Assembly: GCA_003326205.1 (NCBI GenBank)
Contig: LWTK01000036.1
Location: 558,001-622,000, forward strand
Direction: 5' to 3'
Length of the DNA: 64,000 nucleotides
Source of the DNA: Nostoc sp. ATCC 43529
GTDB lineage: Bacteria; Cyanobacteriota; Cyanobacteriia; Cyanobacteriales; Nostocaceae
The notes beneath the pieces are model-generated. The model did no database searches. It was not told the DNA's origin and saw only the letters and a list, made by a program, of their open reading frames with translations. Every line of letters starts with the position of its first letter. The first letter of the stretch is position 1. Shown one piece after another: positions 41,632 through 50,369 of this stretch. The position numbers were made by a program, and so were the translations under genes.

Positions 41632-42975
41632 ATGAAGTTTGACAAAATATTAATTGCCAATCGAGGAGAAATCGCCCTTCGCATTCTCCGCGCCTGTGAA
41701 GAAATGGGAATTGCGACAGTTGCGGTTCACTCCAGTGTTGACCGTAATGCTCTCCACGTTCAACTTGCTGATGAAGCGGTTTGCATTGGCGAACCTGCTA
41801 GCAGTAAGAGTTATTTGAATATTCCCAATATCATTGCTGCTGCATTGACTCGCAATGCCACTGCTATTCATCCAGGATATGGGTTTTTGGCGGAAAATGC
41901 CAAATTTGCAGAAATCTGTGCTGCCCATGACATTGCCTTTATCGGCCCAACTCCTGAAGCTATCAGGCTGATGGGGGATAAATCCACTGCCAAAGAAACC
42001 ATGCAAAAAGCTGGAGTTCCGACAGTACCGGGTAGCAATGGGTTGGTAGAATCCGAGCAAGAAGGATTACAATTCGCTAAGGATATTGGCTATCCAGTGA
42101 TGATTAAAGCCACAGCAGGTGGTGGTGGCCGGGGTATGCGCCTGGTGCGTTCTGAAGACGAATTTGTCAAACTTTTCTTAGCAGCCCAAGGGGAAGCAGG
42201 AGCAGCTTTTGGTAATTCTGGCGTTTACATAGAAAAATTTATTGAACGTCCTCGGCACATTGAATTCCAAGTTTTGGCAGATAACTACGGTAACGTCATC
42301 CATTTAGGTGAACGAGATTGCTCAATTCAGCGCCGTAATCAAAAGCTACTGGAAGAGGCTCCTAGTCCTGCTCTCGATTCTGATCTACGCGAGAAAATGG
42401 GACAAGCTGCTGTCAAAGCTGCCCAATTCATTAACTACACTGGGGCGGGCACTATCGAGTTTCTCTTGGATAGATTCGGTAAATTTTACTTTATGGAAAT
42501 GAACACCCGCATTCAAGTAGAACATCCTGTAACAGAGATGATTACTGGAGTAGATTTGGTTGCCGAACAAATCCGGATTGCCCAAGGGGAAAGACTTAAG
42601 CTTACCCAAGACCAAGTAGTTTTGCGAGGTCATGCCATCGAATGTCGGATTAATGCTGAAGACCCCGATCATGATTTTCGCCCATCTCCGGGACGGATCA
42701 GCGGCTATCTGCCCCCTGGAGGTCCTGGTGTTCGCATTGATTCTCATGTCTACACAGATTACCAAATTCCCCCTTATTACGATTCCTTGATTGGCAAGTT
42801 AATTGTTTGGGGGTCAGATCGTCCTACTGCTATTAACCGCATGAAACGCGCACTAAGGGAATGTGCGATTACCGGATTACCCACTACTATCGGGTTTCAC
42901 CAAAAAATCATGGAAACTCCACAGTTTTTGCAGGGTAAAGTGTATACAAATTTTGTGCAGGAGATGAACGGGTAG
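41632..42975 (+). CDS. accC: Acetyl-CoA carboxylase biotin carboxylase subunit
   Basis: 447 residues, the standard AccC length. Motifs: start [21 protein letters not shown]-grasp loop [14 protein letters not shown] (about 160-173), the biotin carboxylase block [20 protein letters not shown] (about 284-303) and [13 protein letters not shown]. It carboxylates the biotin on AccB with bicarbonate and ATP, the first half-reaction of fatty-acid synthesis. No other acc gene is adjacent, as usual in cyanobacteria. The ribosome site is weak, with a structured leader upstream. Confidence 0.97.
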   Translation: MKFDKILIANRGEIALRILRACEEMGIATVAVHSSVDRNALHVQLADEAVCIGEPASSKSYLNIPNIIAAALTRNATAIHPGYGFLAENAKFAEICAAHDIAFIGPTPEAIRLMGDKSTAKETMQKAGVPTVPGSNGLVESEQEGLQFAKDIGYPVMIKATAGGGGRGMRLVRSEDEFVKLFLAAQGEAGAAFGNSGVYIEKFIERPRHIEFQVLADNYGNVIHLGERDCSIQRRNQKLLEEAPSPALDSDLREKMGQAAVKAAQFINYTGAGTIEFLLDRFGKFYFMEMNTRIQVEHPVTEMITGVDLVAEQIRIAQGERLKLTQDQVVLRGHAIECRINAEDPDHDFRPSPGRISGYLPPGGPGVRIDSHVYTDYQIPPYYDSLIGKLIVWGSDRPTAINRMKRALRECAITGLPTTIGFHQKIMETPQFLQGKVYTNFVQEMNG

Positions 42976-42977
42976 GG

Positions 42978-43095
42978 AATTGAGAACTGGGGACTGGGGA
43001 CTGGGGACTGGTGACTGGTGACTGGGAAAGAGTTTTCCTAACCCAATGCCCAATGCCCCATGTCCCATGCCCAATGCCCCATGCCCCATGCCCAT
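42978..43095. repeat. STRRs GGGACTGG and CAATGCCC/CATGCCC
   Basis: (G)GGGACTG units at about 42988-43026 and CCCAATGCCCCATG units at about 43039-43095 fill the gap between convergent accC and the YggT gene. Confidence 0.9.
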
Positions 43096-43097
43096 AC

Positions 43098-43391
43098 CTA
43101 ATTTACATGAGCCAGCATAGTTAATAATCCTTGCTGGCCTAGGAGAATTTCTCGCACCAGGCTAAAAATACCAACCCAAATAATGGGAGTAATGTCAACT
43201 CCGCCGATGGGTGGCACGAGTTTTCGTAAAGGGATTAAAAATGGTTCAGTAGGCCAAGCTATTAAATTAAAGGGCAAACGATTCAGATTGACTTGGGGAT
43301 ACCAAGTGAGAATAATGCGAAATATAAATAAAAATGTCATCAGGCCTAACAGTGGGCCAAGAATCCAAGCAGTCAGGTCAACACCAGTCAT
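43098..43391 (-). CDS. YggT family membrane protein
   Basis: 97 residues from ATG 43391; a TTG four codons upstream is a less likely start. Two hydrophobic segments (about 6-30 and 66-90) flank the conserved RIILTWYPQVNLNRLPFNLI and TEPFLIPLRKLVPPIGGVDI blocks, the YggT signature. Cyanobacterial and plastid relatives (CCB3/YlmG) act in thylakoid or chloroplast nucleoid organisation and cytochrome b6 maturation; the exact role here is inferred from the family. Confidence 0.92.
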   Translation of the reverse strand: MTGVDLTAWILGPLLGLMTFLFIFRIILTWYPQVNLNRLPFNLIAWPTEPFLIPLRKLVPPIGGVDITPIIWVGIFSLVREILLGQQGLLTMLAHVN

Positions 43392-43651
43392 CGGTTTCAG
43401 CAACTATCTGTGAATAAAAAACACTTGGGCGAACGGCAAGCCGCGCTTCGCTAACGCCAGTAAATTTGAAGCTTTGTAAAGCACTCTCATTACAATTTTA
43501 TTTCAATAGAGAGGAACTGGGCACTGAATTTACTAAGCACTGCTTGAGAAAGTGCAATTATCAGGTTTGTCAGTTCCTGTCCAGAGGCTTCTCAAGAAAG
43601 TACTACACTATTAAAATTAGTGATGAAGTGTGTAAAAAAAGGTTGAGAAGT

Positions 43652-43771
43652 ATGACGCCCGCTTTAGCAAATTTTCTTTGGAGTCTCTTTTGGGGTGCTG
43701 TAATTATTGTGATCCCTATTACAGGCGCTCTGATTTTCATTAGCCAAAAAGATAAAATCCAGCGTTCATAG
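43652..43771 (+). CDS. psbX: Photosystem II reaction center protein PsbX
   Basis: 39 residues: [20 protein letters not shown], one TM helix (about 9-30), and the conserved tail [11 protein letters not shown]. This is the length and sequence plan of cyanobacterial PsbX, a peripheral single-helix subunit of photosystem II near the quinone site. The frame is open upstream to 43466, but the internal ATG with AGGTTGAGAAG ahead and homology fix the start here. The ycf66 gene follows, a common pairing. Confidence 0.95.
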   Translation: MTPALANFLWSLFWGAVIIVIPITGALIFISQKDKIQRS

Positions 43772-44034
43772 TCCTTGGGATTGTCAAATAGACTCTCATA
43801 AAGGATGGTTTCTCAGCTATTTACTTCAATCATTGCACCAAAAGCACCAGTTTTTGCCGTTGGGGCATTTGTAGCTGAGAAAAACACGTTTTTTACTTTT
43901 CGGTTTTTACTTTTCGGTGAACAGCTTCAGAGCTTCTTTGTCAGAGGCTTTGAAGCTTCAATATATGATGACTAATTAGAGTAGTGATTTTAATTGTGAC
44001 TCGCTAACATAGATTTGATATTGGGAAAACAGCA

Positions 44035-44955
44035 ATGATAAATTTTGGGCTGAACTCAGCCAGTGTTCTGGCTCAGGTAAATTTTGGGGCGAACTCAGCC
44101 AGTATTCTGGGAATTTTCCTGGCTGTGGCTGGGGCAGCACTGTATTTTCTCCGCACTGTACGCCCGGAACTGTCACGAGATCAAGATATCTTTTTTGCAG
44201 CAGTCGGGTTGTTGTGCGGCTTTATTCTCATCTTCCAAGGATGGCGACTTGATCCGATTCTCCAATTTGGTCAATTGCTTTTAGTCGGCACAACTGTGTT
44301 TTTTGCGGTTGAAAGTATTCGACTACGGAGTATAGCTACCCAGCAAGCTAAGCGCAACACTCCTATTGTGGATGATGAGCGAGAGGTAAGCGGAAATTAT
44401 TCCTACAAGCGCAATCGCAAGAACTATGAAGCTCAGATGGATGCAGATTTAGAGCCGCTGCCTTATGAGGAGGAGGAAGAACGCCCTGTGCGTGCCCGAA
44501 TTCGCGGTAGCAGAGATGAAATTTCAACTCGTGATGACTATTACGAGGATCAACCTCCCCGTCGTTCAGAACGTCGCAACACCAACAATAATGAAAGACA
44601 AAGTTCAAGCGATAGAACCCGGCGGCGTAGTTCTGGGCGTCCAGTAAGTCGTCCTTCTCAAAGCTTTGAAGATGAAAATTGGGGTTCTTCATCCAGAGAA
44701 GTTGATGATTGGGAAAGTTCTGGCGGGGAAGTGAGAAAACCATCTCGCCGCAATAATAACGGGCCTCAGCGGCCAGAAAGCCGCGAAGATGATGTTGCTC
44801 CTAGACCAAGAAGGCGTCGTCCAGCCACTGACTCGGCTCCTCGAAGACCCCGCGAAGATGATGACGCAATTCCAACTGAATATGTACCATATAACCCAAT
44901 TGAAAAGCCTAATGAGGGGCCAGACAATTCAACGGATTTTGATGATGATGTTTAA
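44035..44955 (+). CDS. ycf66: Ycf66 family protein
   Basis: 306 residues. The N-terminal domain has three hydrophobic segments (about 23-39, 52-68, 75-92) and the family motif NFGANSASILGIFLAVAGAA. Residues 105-306 are a long disordered tail rich in Arg, Asp, Glu, Ser and Pro (many RRR, RPSR, DDD runs). Ycf66 is found in cyanobacteria and some plastids; its function is unknown. The N-terminus carries a 13-residue duplication (INFGLNSASVLAQ/VNFGANSASILG), also seen at DNA level with a 39-bp period at 44041-44110. It follows psbX by 263 bases. Confidence 0.92.
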   Translation: MINFGLNSASVLAQVNFGANSASILGIFLAVAGAALYFLRTVRPELSRDQDIFFAAVGLLCGFILIFQGWRLDPILQFGQLLLVGTTVFFAVESIRLRSIATQQAKRNTPIVDDEREVSGNYSYKRNRKNYEAQMDADLEPLPYEEEEERPVRARIRGSRDEISTRDDYYEDQPPRRSERRNTNNNERQSSSDRTRRRSSGRPVSRPSQSFEDENWGSSSREVDDWESSGGEVRKPSRRNNNGPQRPESREDDVAPRPRRRRPATDSAPRRPREDDDAIPTEYVPYNPIEKPNEGPDNSTDFDDDV

Positions 44956-45001
44956 AAAAGCTGGTGTGAGGTAGATTTAAGGGCAATGGAAAACACTTGA
45001 G

Positions 45002-45559
45002 GTGAAAAAATTTACGCCTGGATGCTGGCTCCAAAGACCAATTCATTGGAGCCTGGTTTTTGGTTTTACAAGTTTGCTTGTATCTTGTGGTTCTAACGAT
45101 ATTCCTATTGGGCCTACTTCCCTCAACAGTCGCTACACCGAGGAGCAACCTGCTTTGAGCGGAAATGGGCGTTTTTTAGCGTTTGTATCTAATCGCAATG
45201 GGAATCAGCAGCTACTGGTGTACGATTTGGAAAGGCAAATATTTATTCCCACACCGGGTATAAACCGACAGGAAACCATTGCTGAAAGTCCTAGCATCAG
45301 CTACACCGGGCGTTACATCGCTTATATTACTAGCGACCAAGGTAGACCAGTAGTAGCGCTTTACGATCGCGCCACCCAACAGTCGCAAATCCTCACGCCA
45401 ATCTATCGCGGTTGGGTCAGAAAGCCCAATATTAGCCCAGATGGACGTTATGTTGTCTTTGAAAGCGCCAGCCGTGGTCAGTGGGATATTGAAGTTCTAG
45501 ACCGGGGGCCAAATGTAGAGTTAGATATTCCTAATGGTGCAACTGTGACACCTCCGTAG
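45002..45559 (+). CDS. TolB-like beta-propeller lipoprotein, copy 1
   Basis: 185 residues from GTG 45002. A lipobox LLVSC (about 26-30) directs lipid attachment. The rest holds three WD40-like PD40/TolB repeats: GNGRFLAFVSNRNGNQQLLVYD, YTGRYIAYITSDQGRPVVALYD and PDGRYVVFESASRGQWDIEVLD. It is probably a small half-propeller on the periplasmic face. Copy 2 (45671-46195) repeats the plan, so the pair arose by tandem duplication; they may assemble together. No tol genes are nearby. Confidence 0.88.
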   Translation: MKKFTPGCWLQRPIHWSLVFGFTSLLVSCGSNDIPIGPTSLNSRYTEEQPALSGNGRFLAFVSNRNGNQQLLVYDLERQIFIPTPGINRQETIAESPSISYTGRYIAYITSDQGRPVVALYDRATQQSQILTPIYRGWVRKPNISPDGRYVVFESASRGQWDIEVLDRGPNVELDIPNGATVTPP

Positions 45560-45566
45560 AGGATGG

Positions 45567-45640
45567 GGAGTTGGGAGTTAGGAGTTAGGAGTTGGGAGTT
45601 AGGAGTTAGGAGTTAGGAGTTAGGAGTTGGGAGTTATGAA
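45567..45640. repeat. STRR, TAGGAGT/TGGGAGT heptamers
   Basis: About ten copies of (T)AGGAGT/GGGAGTT between the two TolB-like genes. Confidence 0.92.
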
Positions 45641-45670
45641 ACTCTTGACAGATGACTAATGACAATTATT

Positions 45671-46195
45671 ATGAAACGTATCTTTTTTATACCTGCATTT
45701 TTATGCTTAAGTTTATTGACTGGGTGTTTTGGCTATCCTCGGATTTTGAGTTATCCCTTCGATCCAGGGGGGCGCGGTCTTAATAGTTTCGCTTCAGAAT
45801 TAGATCCGCAAATCTCTGGGAGATACATTGTTTTTGTTACCGATCGCCGGGGTAGCCAAGACGTTTATATGTTTGATACGCTAACTCGCGATTTGGTTGA
45901 TTTACCAGGTTTAAATTCCTTTGATGCGATCGCCAATCATCCCGGCGTTTCTCAAGATGGTCGTTTTATTGTGTTTGCAGCTAGTCGCCAAGGGCGATCG
46001 GCTATTTTTCTCTACGACCGAGAAACACGCCAATCACGCAATTTGACTTCTAATCTTCAAGCAGAAGTCCGCAACCCGACAATTAGCGCTGATGGTAATC
46101 GCATTGCTTTTGAGTCCAGTAATAACGGGCAGTGGGATGTTTTAGTATATGACCGTTATGGACGACCTTTGAATATACCCCAGGAACCGCGTTGA
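45671..46195 (+). CDS. TolB-like beta-propeller lipoprotein, copy 2
   Basis: 174 residues from ATG 45671 (MKRIFFIPAFLCLSLLTGCF with lipobox LLTGC at about 15-19); an ATG four codons upstream is possible. Three PD40-like repeats follow: ISGRYIVFVTDRRGSQDVYMFD, QDGRFIVFAASRQGRSAIFLYD and ADGNRIAFESSNNGQWDVLVYD. Clear paralogue of the preceding gene, including the final GQWD motif. A surface or periplasmic binding role is inferred. Confidence 0.88.
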   Translation: MKRIFFIPAFLCLSLLTGCFGYPRILSYPFDPGGRGLNSFASELDPQISGRYIVFVTDRRGSQDVYMFDTLTRDLVDLPGLNSFDAIANHPGVSQDGRFIVFAASRQGRSAIFLYDRETRQSRNLTSNLQAEVRNPTISADGNRIAFESSNNGQWDVLVYDRYGRPLNIPQEPR

Positions 46196-46199
46196 AATA

Positions 46200-46293
46200 C
46201 AGTTAGGAGTTAGGAGTCGAGAGTTAAGAGTTAAGAGTTAAGAGTTAGGAGTTAGGAGTTAGGAGTTAAAATTTCTCACTCCTAACTCATCAC
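46200..46293. repeat. STRR hairpin, TAGGAGT with inverted ACTCCTA
   Basis: TAGGAGT/TAAGAGT copies followed by TCACTCCTAACTC can form a long stem between the convergent TolB-like and sdhB genes, likely aiding termination for both. Confidence 0.85.
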
Positions 46294-46295
46294 TC

Positions 46296-47300
46296 CTAAC
46301 TTTTATTTTCTTCTTGTTGCACAGATTCAATGAGCGATCGCACTTGTTCTGTCCCTTGGGAAGCTTCAAATGATAAGGGGAATTTACCTCTAGATAACAT
46401 CCGCAATCCTAAAGGTGCAAGGCTGAGTAGTCCTCTGAGGTCGCGAAAATAATTACCGACTACTTGTAAGCCAAATTGACGTTCATCAATCCAACCACCT
46501 TGTTTGACTAAATCGATCAATACTTTGCGGTGGCGAATTGAGCGACTGTCACTGGCTTGTTTTTCGCTGAGAATTTCTTGTTTAATTTTAGTAATTTGTT
46601 CTAGTGGTGCAACTTCCATTGGACAAACACTATCGCAGTACAAACAACGGGTACAACCCCACACACCTTTAGTACCTTCGTTGTAACTTGCTAAGCGATT
46701 TTCGGTGTCGCTATCTCGTGAGTCTGCTACCATGCGGTAAGCTTTGGCAAGGGCATGAGGACCAACAAAATCTGGATTAATTTCGCGGGCATTGCACTCA
46801 GAGTAACAAGCACCGCACATAATACAGTTACCAGTTCGATCGAGTTGCGATCGCTCTTGGGGTGTTTGCAAAAATTCTCTTTCTGGTACTTGTCGTGCTG
46901 CTGTACTCACATAAGGAGCAACTGCTTCTAGATTGTTCCAGAAACTGCTCATATCCACAACCAAATCCTTAATCACCGGCATATTACCGAGAGGGGCGAT
47001 GGTGATTTCAGGAATGGCGTTTACTTTACTTTCGGATGATGGTATTTGTTGTAATCTGGCAAGTTCACTGCCAACATTTTCCTTACAAGCTAAAGCCGAA
47101 CGCCCATTAATTCGCATCGCACAGCTACCACAAATAGTATTGCGGCAATTTTTACGAAATGCTAAAGTTCCATCTTGCTCCCACTTAATATGATTGAGGC
47201 AATCAAGGATTGTATTACCTGGTTGAGCCTCTATGATATAGGTTTGCACAACAGGGGAGGAATTTTGCTGCTGTCGAATCACCTTAAAAATAACTTCCAT
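46296..47300 (-). CDS. sdhB: Succinate dehydrogenase/fumarate reductase iron-sulfur subunit
   Basis: 334 residues from ATG 47300 (MEVIFKVIRQQ). The [2Fe-2S] ligands are Cys52, 57, 60 and 72 (CRNTICGSCAMRINGRSALAC region). Two later clusters, CIMCGACYSEC and CTRCLYCDSVCP, bind [4Fe-4S] and [3Fe-4S]. It passes electrons from the flavin subunit to plastoquinone at the thylakoid membrane. No sdhA or membrane anchor is adjacent, normal for cyanobacteria. An ATG 16 codons upstream is unlikely. Confidence 0.94.
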   Translation of the reverse strand: MEVIFKVIRQQQNSSPVVQTYIIEAQPGNTILDCLNHIKWEQDGTLAFRKNCRNTICGSCAMRINGRSALACKENVGSELARLQQIPSSESKVNAIPEITIAPLGNMPVIKDLVVDMSSFWNNLEAVAPYVSTAARQVPEREFLQTPQERSQLDRTGNCIMCGACYSECNAREINPDFVGPHALAKAYRMVADSRDSDTENRLASYNEGTKGVWGCTRCLYCDSVCPMEVAPLEQITKIKQEILSEKQASDSRSIRHRKVLIDLVKQGGWIDERQFGLQVVGNYFRDLRGLLSLAPLGLRMLSRGKFPLSFEASQGTEQVRSLIESVQQEENKS

Positions 47301-48839
47301 TGCTTCTAACCAAAATTTTAAAATTGCTTCACCAGCCTCAAAAATCATCAGTCAAGGCAGGTATCGCCAAAAGTAAGCCATATTCTTTTTACCCTGAATT
47401 CTAAGCCTGATGTTAATAAGCTGACGATAAAAGAGCAACTGATTCTAGTTTAAGGATAACGATTAAACTTTTACTTGTAGTACTGCCATACAGCAGTACT
47501 AAATGAGTTGTAAACAAATCTACTCCCTATCCCTACTCCCTATTCCCTGTCAGTATGAGTAGTTTATAAATCAAATAAGATTGCTATAGATCAGATTTGT
47601 GCCGAGTTTTGAGCTAAAACAGCAAAATTGTCATCCCAGCTTTGCATTTAATTTATCTGTTTGGAAGTATCAAGCAAAAGTGGTTTGCCTCAAGAGTGAC
47701 TGTTGTTCATCTCCTACCTAGCGATATATCCAAATTAAATGCATGTCAAGTTGTATCAGAGCAACTGGCTATCAAAATCCGTTAAGCAGTGGCAAAGGCC
47801 GAATCTTTTGATTATATAGAAGTGTGAAAGCACACGCTCAACATTATGCTGGTAAAAATTGATGGCTAAGCATATGTTAAGAGATTTATTCTTCCCATAG
47901 ACAGACGTGCAGAATCCTCTGACCACTTTTTACTTGACGGTAATAAACCCAGAAAAAATTTTTAAGACTTTTAAATAAAAGTTCTTGCACCGGGAAACCT
48001 AGATACGCGAGAGTTTTTGCTTTTTGCTTCCTCTGAATCACAAAATCTTGGATTTCACTCATTGGTCAAAACTGCTCGTCTCAATTAGATCAATTTTTAT
48101 AAAAGCCTTAGGACAATGCTCACGCTTGCAATCAAGGGTTAGAAAAATCGTCACTGGTTTTTTCTTCCTGAAGTCCAGTGATTTAAATAAAAATTTACCA
48201 GCAACTTTAATTCAAAATTAAACAACTATTTTGCTATTATTAGTCCATGCTAGTATTTAATATAAAATTACGAAGTGACAAAACCAGAATCAATAGCCGC
48301 ATCAGCGCGGCTAGTGCTGCTTTGTTGATTCGTAATCTAGAGACAAGAAAATTCGCGTCTCTAGTTGTAGGACAAAAGGGTGTATACCCATAGGACTCTA
48401 TTGAAATACTATGCTGTCCTCAGCTTTTGAGTATGAGTGGAGAAATCTGTACAACTCAAAGGCAAGAAAGGCAAGTACCGAAAGTGAAAAACCTGCAATT
48501 TATTAGGTCTACGACATATTTGTAGTAGAACCTAGCTAATTTGTAAAGGTGGCTGAAAATTACACCCATACAGTATCGCCAAAAGAAAAAATAGTTTCCT
48601 TTCTAATGGCGAATAATGGTTAAAACTACCGTAAAATCACCAAAATTAATCTCTTTGGTAACTATGACCTCTAATAGGTTGTAAACAACCATAATAGAAG
48701 TACTTTTGGCTCCGTTCAGCAGGAATTCACCCGTGACATTAGAGTCCTAAGTAGCTTTATGCGAATGCTAGGAAATCAAATACTGGCATGAAACTACATC
48801 GTTTATCAGTTTGGAGAGAGTAAGGAAAAATTGAGCATA
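47301..48839. promoter_or_regulatory. 1.5-kb leader/promoter region of cyAbrB1
   Basis: No protein gene is supported in this 1.5-kb region. It holds several hairpins: TAGTACTG.../...CAGTACTA (about 47477-47501), CACTGG/CCAGTG (about 48152-48180), the multi-stem element at 48288-48420, and GGTTG-TAAA-CAACC (about 48677-48690). A CTCCCTATCCCTA STRR is at about 47521-47548. The density near 48.1-48.7 kb suggests a long structured 5' UTR or an sRNA. Confidence 0.5.
48288..48420 (+). ncRNA. Candidate structured RNA element upstream of cyAbrB1
   Basis: Nested stems: AATCAA (48288-48293) with TTGATT (48325-48330) enclosing AGCCGC/GCGGCT (48295-48300/48307-48312); CTAGAGAC/GTCTCTAG (48337-48344/48357-48364); AGGACA/TGTCCT (48369-48374/48415-48420) enclosing GGGTGTATACCC. 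Five perfect stems in 133 bases is unusual for this AT-rich region. It could be an sRNA or a leader control element; no known family is recognised and the strand is assumed. Confidence 0.45.
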
Positions 48840-49280
48840 ATGAGTGAAACTGCAACCGCGCCATTAACCGGAAAAGCGTTACTTGCTAAAGTAAAAGAAC
48901 TTTCCACTTTACCACGCCGAGAAAGAGCTAAGCAGTGCGGCTATTACACTGTTACTAAGAATAATCAGGTTCGAGTCAATCTCACAGATTTTTATGATGC
49001 TTTGCTATCAGCTAGGGGAATTCCTCTTAGTCCTGAAGCACCAAAAGATGGTCGCGGTCGCGAACCGACGTATCGCGTTAGTGTCCATCAAAATGGTCAA
49101 ATTGTCATTGGTGCTACATATACCAAAGCAATGGGCTTAAAGCCTGGAGATGAGTTTGAAATTAGGTTGGGATACAAGCATATTCACCTGATTCAACTTG
49201 GTGAAAGTGATAAAAAACTAACCTCACCAGATTTAGACTCTGACGACGAATCGGACGAAGATTTAGACGAGGAAGAGTAA
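48840..49280 (+). CDS. AbrB-family transcriptional regulator (cyAbrB1/CalA type)
   Basis: 146 residues (MSETATAPLTGKALLAKVKE). The cyAbrB plan is visible: an N-terminal conserved region to about residue 60 (LPRRERAKQCGYYT), then a C-terminal AbrB swapped-hairpin domain (YRVSVHQNGQIVIGATYTKAMGLKPGDEFEIRLG). A highly acidic DSDDESDEDLDEEE tail closes it. CyAbrB1 (CalA in Anabaena) is an abundant, essential global regulator of carbon/nitrogen and heterocyst genes. A TTG at 48831 with closer AAGGA spacing is an alternative start. sdhB divergent upstream matches Anabaena gene order as I recall it. Confidence 0.92.
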   Translation: MSETATAPLTGKALLAKVKELSTLPRRERAKQCGYYTVTKNNQVRVNLTDFYDALLSARGIPLSPEAPKDGRGREPTYRVSVHQNGQIVIGATYTKAMGLKPGDEFEIRLGYKHIHLIQLGESDKKLTSPDLDSDDESDEDLDEEE

Positions 49281-49453
49281 ATAAAGCTGGTGGTAGGGAT
49301 AAGATTCAGGTGAATACTTGACGACTTGTCCTTACCTCAATAGCAAACTGGTAGCCCTGTTGAGAGAATTTTGTCGAGGTAAAAATACGATTAGACCCCT
49401 TGCCGGAGTCAGTAAGTTTGGTAGAGTCTTGATTAATCAACAGGAAATCTATA

Positions 49454-50338
49454 GTGCAAGAAGTCTATCGTGTTTTTTTGTTTGTGTTGACAAATTTTTT
49501 TGAGGTTTCGGTCAACGCCTTACTGGCATTTATGGAAAATGCACCTGCACTAGTTGTAGTGATGGTATTCCTAATTTGCTGGGTAGGGTGTTGGTTACCA
49601 GTGGTAACAATATCAGCAATCTTGCTCAATTGGCAACCTACAAAATTGTTCCAGCCAGAGCAAAAGATACCGTTGTTGGTGTCACTTTACCTATTAGCTC
49701 CCCTGGTTATCTGGGGAGTTAGTTGGTTGGTGAATAGGTCTTTTGTAGATTACGGTTTTGTTGTCAATCTCTCAATTGTAAAGTCTTTAGCACTCGGTTT
49801 CGCCTTGGGAGTGCTGAGCCTAGCTATTGTATTTAGTGGGCAATTTGGGTTAGGTTGGTGTTCTTTTGAAAACTCGAATATCAAGTTACTACTACCGATT
49901 TTGCTACCAGTTTTCTGCATCGCCTTGTTAGTTGGTGGGATAGAAGAGTTAGTTTTTCGGGGTTTTTTGTTGACTGAATTATTGCAGGATTACCCGGTTT
50001 GGTTAGCAGCAATAATTTCTAGCTTGATTTTTGCTGTGTTACACCTGGTTTGGGAGCAACGCGAAACTGTACCTCAACTCCCTGGATTGTGGTTGATGGG
50101 AATGGTGTTAGTGTTGGCGCGGTTTGCCGATGGCGGTAATTTGGGTTTAGCTTGGGGATTGCACGCTGGATGGGTATGGGCGATCGCTACCATAGATACA
50201 GCAGAACTAATTAGTTACACAGGTAAAGTGTCTGACTGGTTCACAGGTAAGAACAAAAAACCTCTAGCTGGCTTTGCAGGAATTATTTGTTTACTGGGAA
50301 CTGGAGTAATTATCTGGTTGTTGTCTAAGTATTTTTAA
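49454..50338 (+). CDS. CPBP family intramembrane metalloprotease
   Basis: 294 residues from GTG 49454 (AGGAA upstream) with about eight TM helices. The CPBP/ABI motifs are present: EELVFR with Glu164, Glu165 and Arg169, FAVLH with His197, and a third site His237 in GLHAGW. Family members are membrane-embedded glutamate proteases that process proteins or protect against self-made bacteriocins. The substrate is unknown. Downstream of cyAbrB1, with a 173-bp gap. Confidence 0.92.
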   Translation: MQEVYRVFLFVLTNFFEVSVNALLAFMENAPALVVVMVFLICWVGCWLPVVTISAILLNWQPTKLFQPEQKIPLLVSLYLLAPLVIWGVSWLVNRSFVDYGFVVNLSIVKSLALGFALGVLSLAIVFSGQFGLGWCSFENSNIKLLLPILLPVFCIALLVGGIEELVFRGFLLTELLQDYPVWLAAIISSLIFAVLHLVWEQRETVPQLPGLWLMGMVLVLARFADGGNLGLAWGLHAGWVWAIATIDTAELISYTGKVSDWFTGKNKKPLAGFAGIICLLGTGVIIWLLSKYF

Positions 50339-50369
50339 TTAAGATAAAAGCAAAATAATTTACAAACTT

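Noticed and set aside
43466..43651. Upstream extension of the psbX frame to 101 residues
   Set aside because: PsbX is about 39 residues and the internal ATG has a fitting ribosome site; the extension has no homology.
48024..48221. 65-codon plus-strand frame in the cyAbrB1 leader
   Set aside because: No ribosome site, unusual composition, and it overlaps a hairpin; no sign of a real protein.
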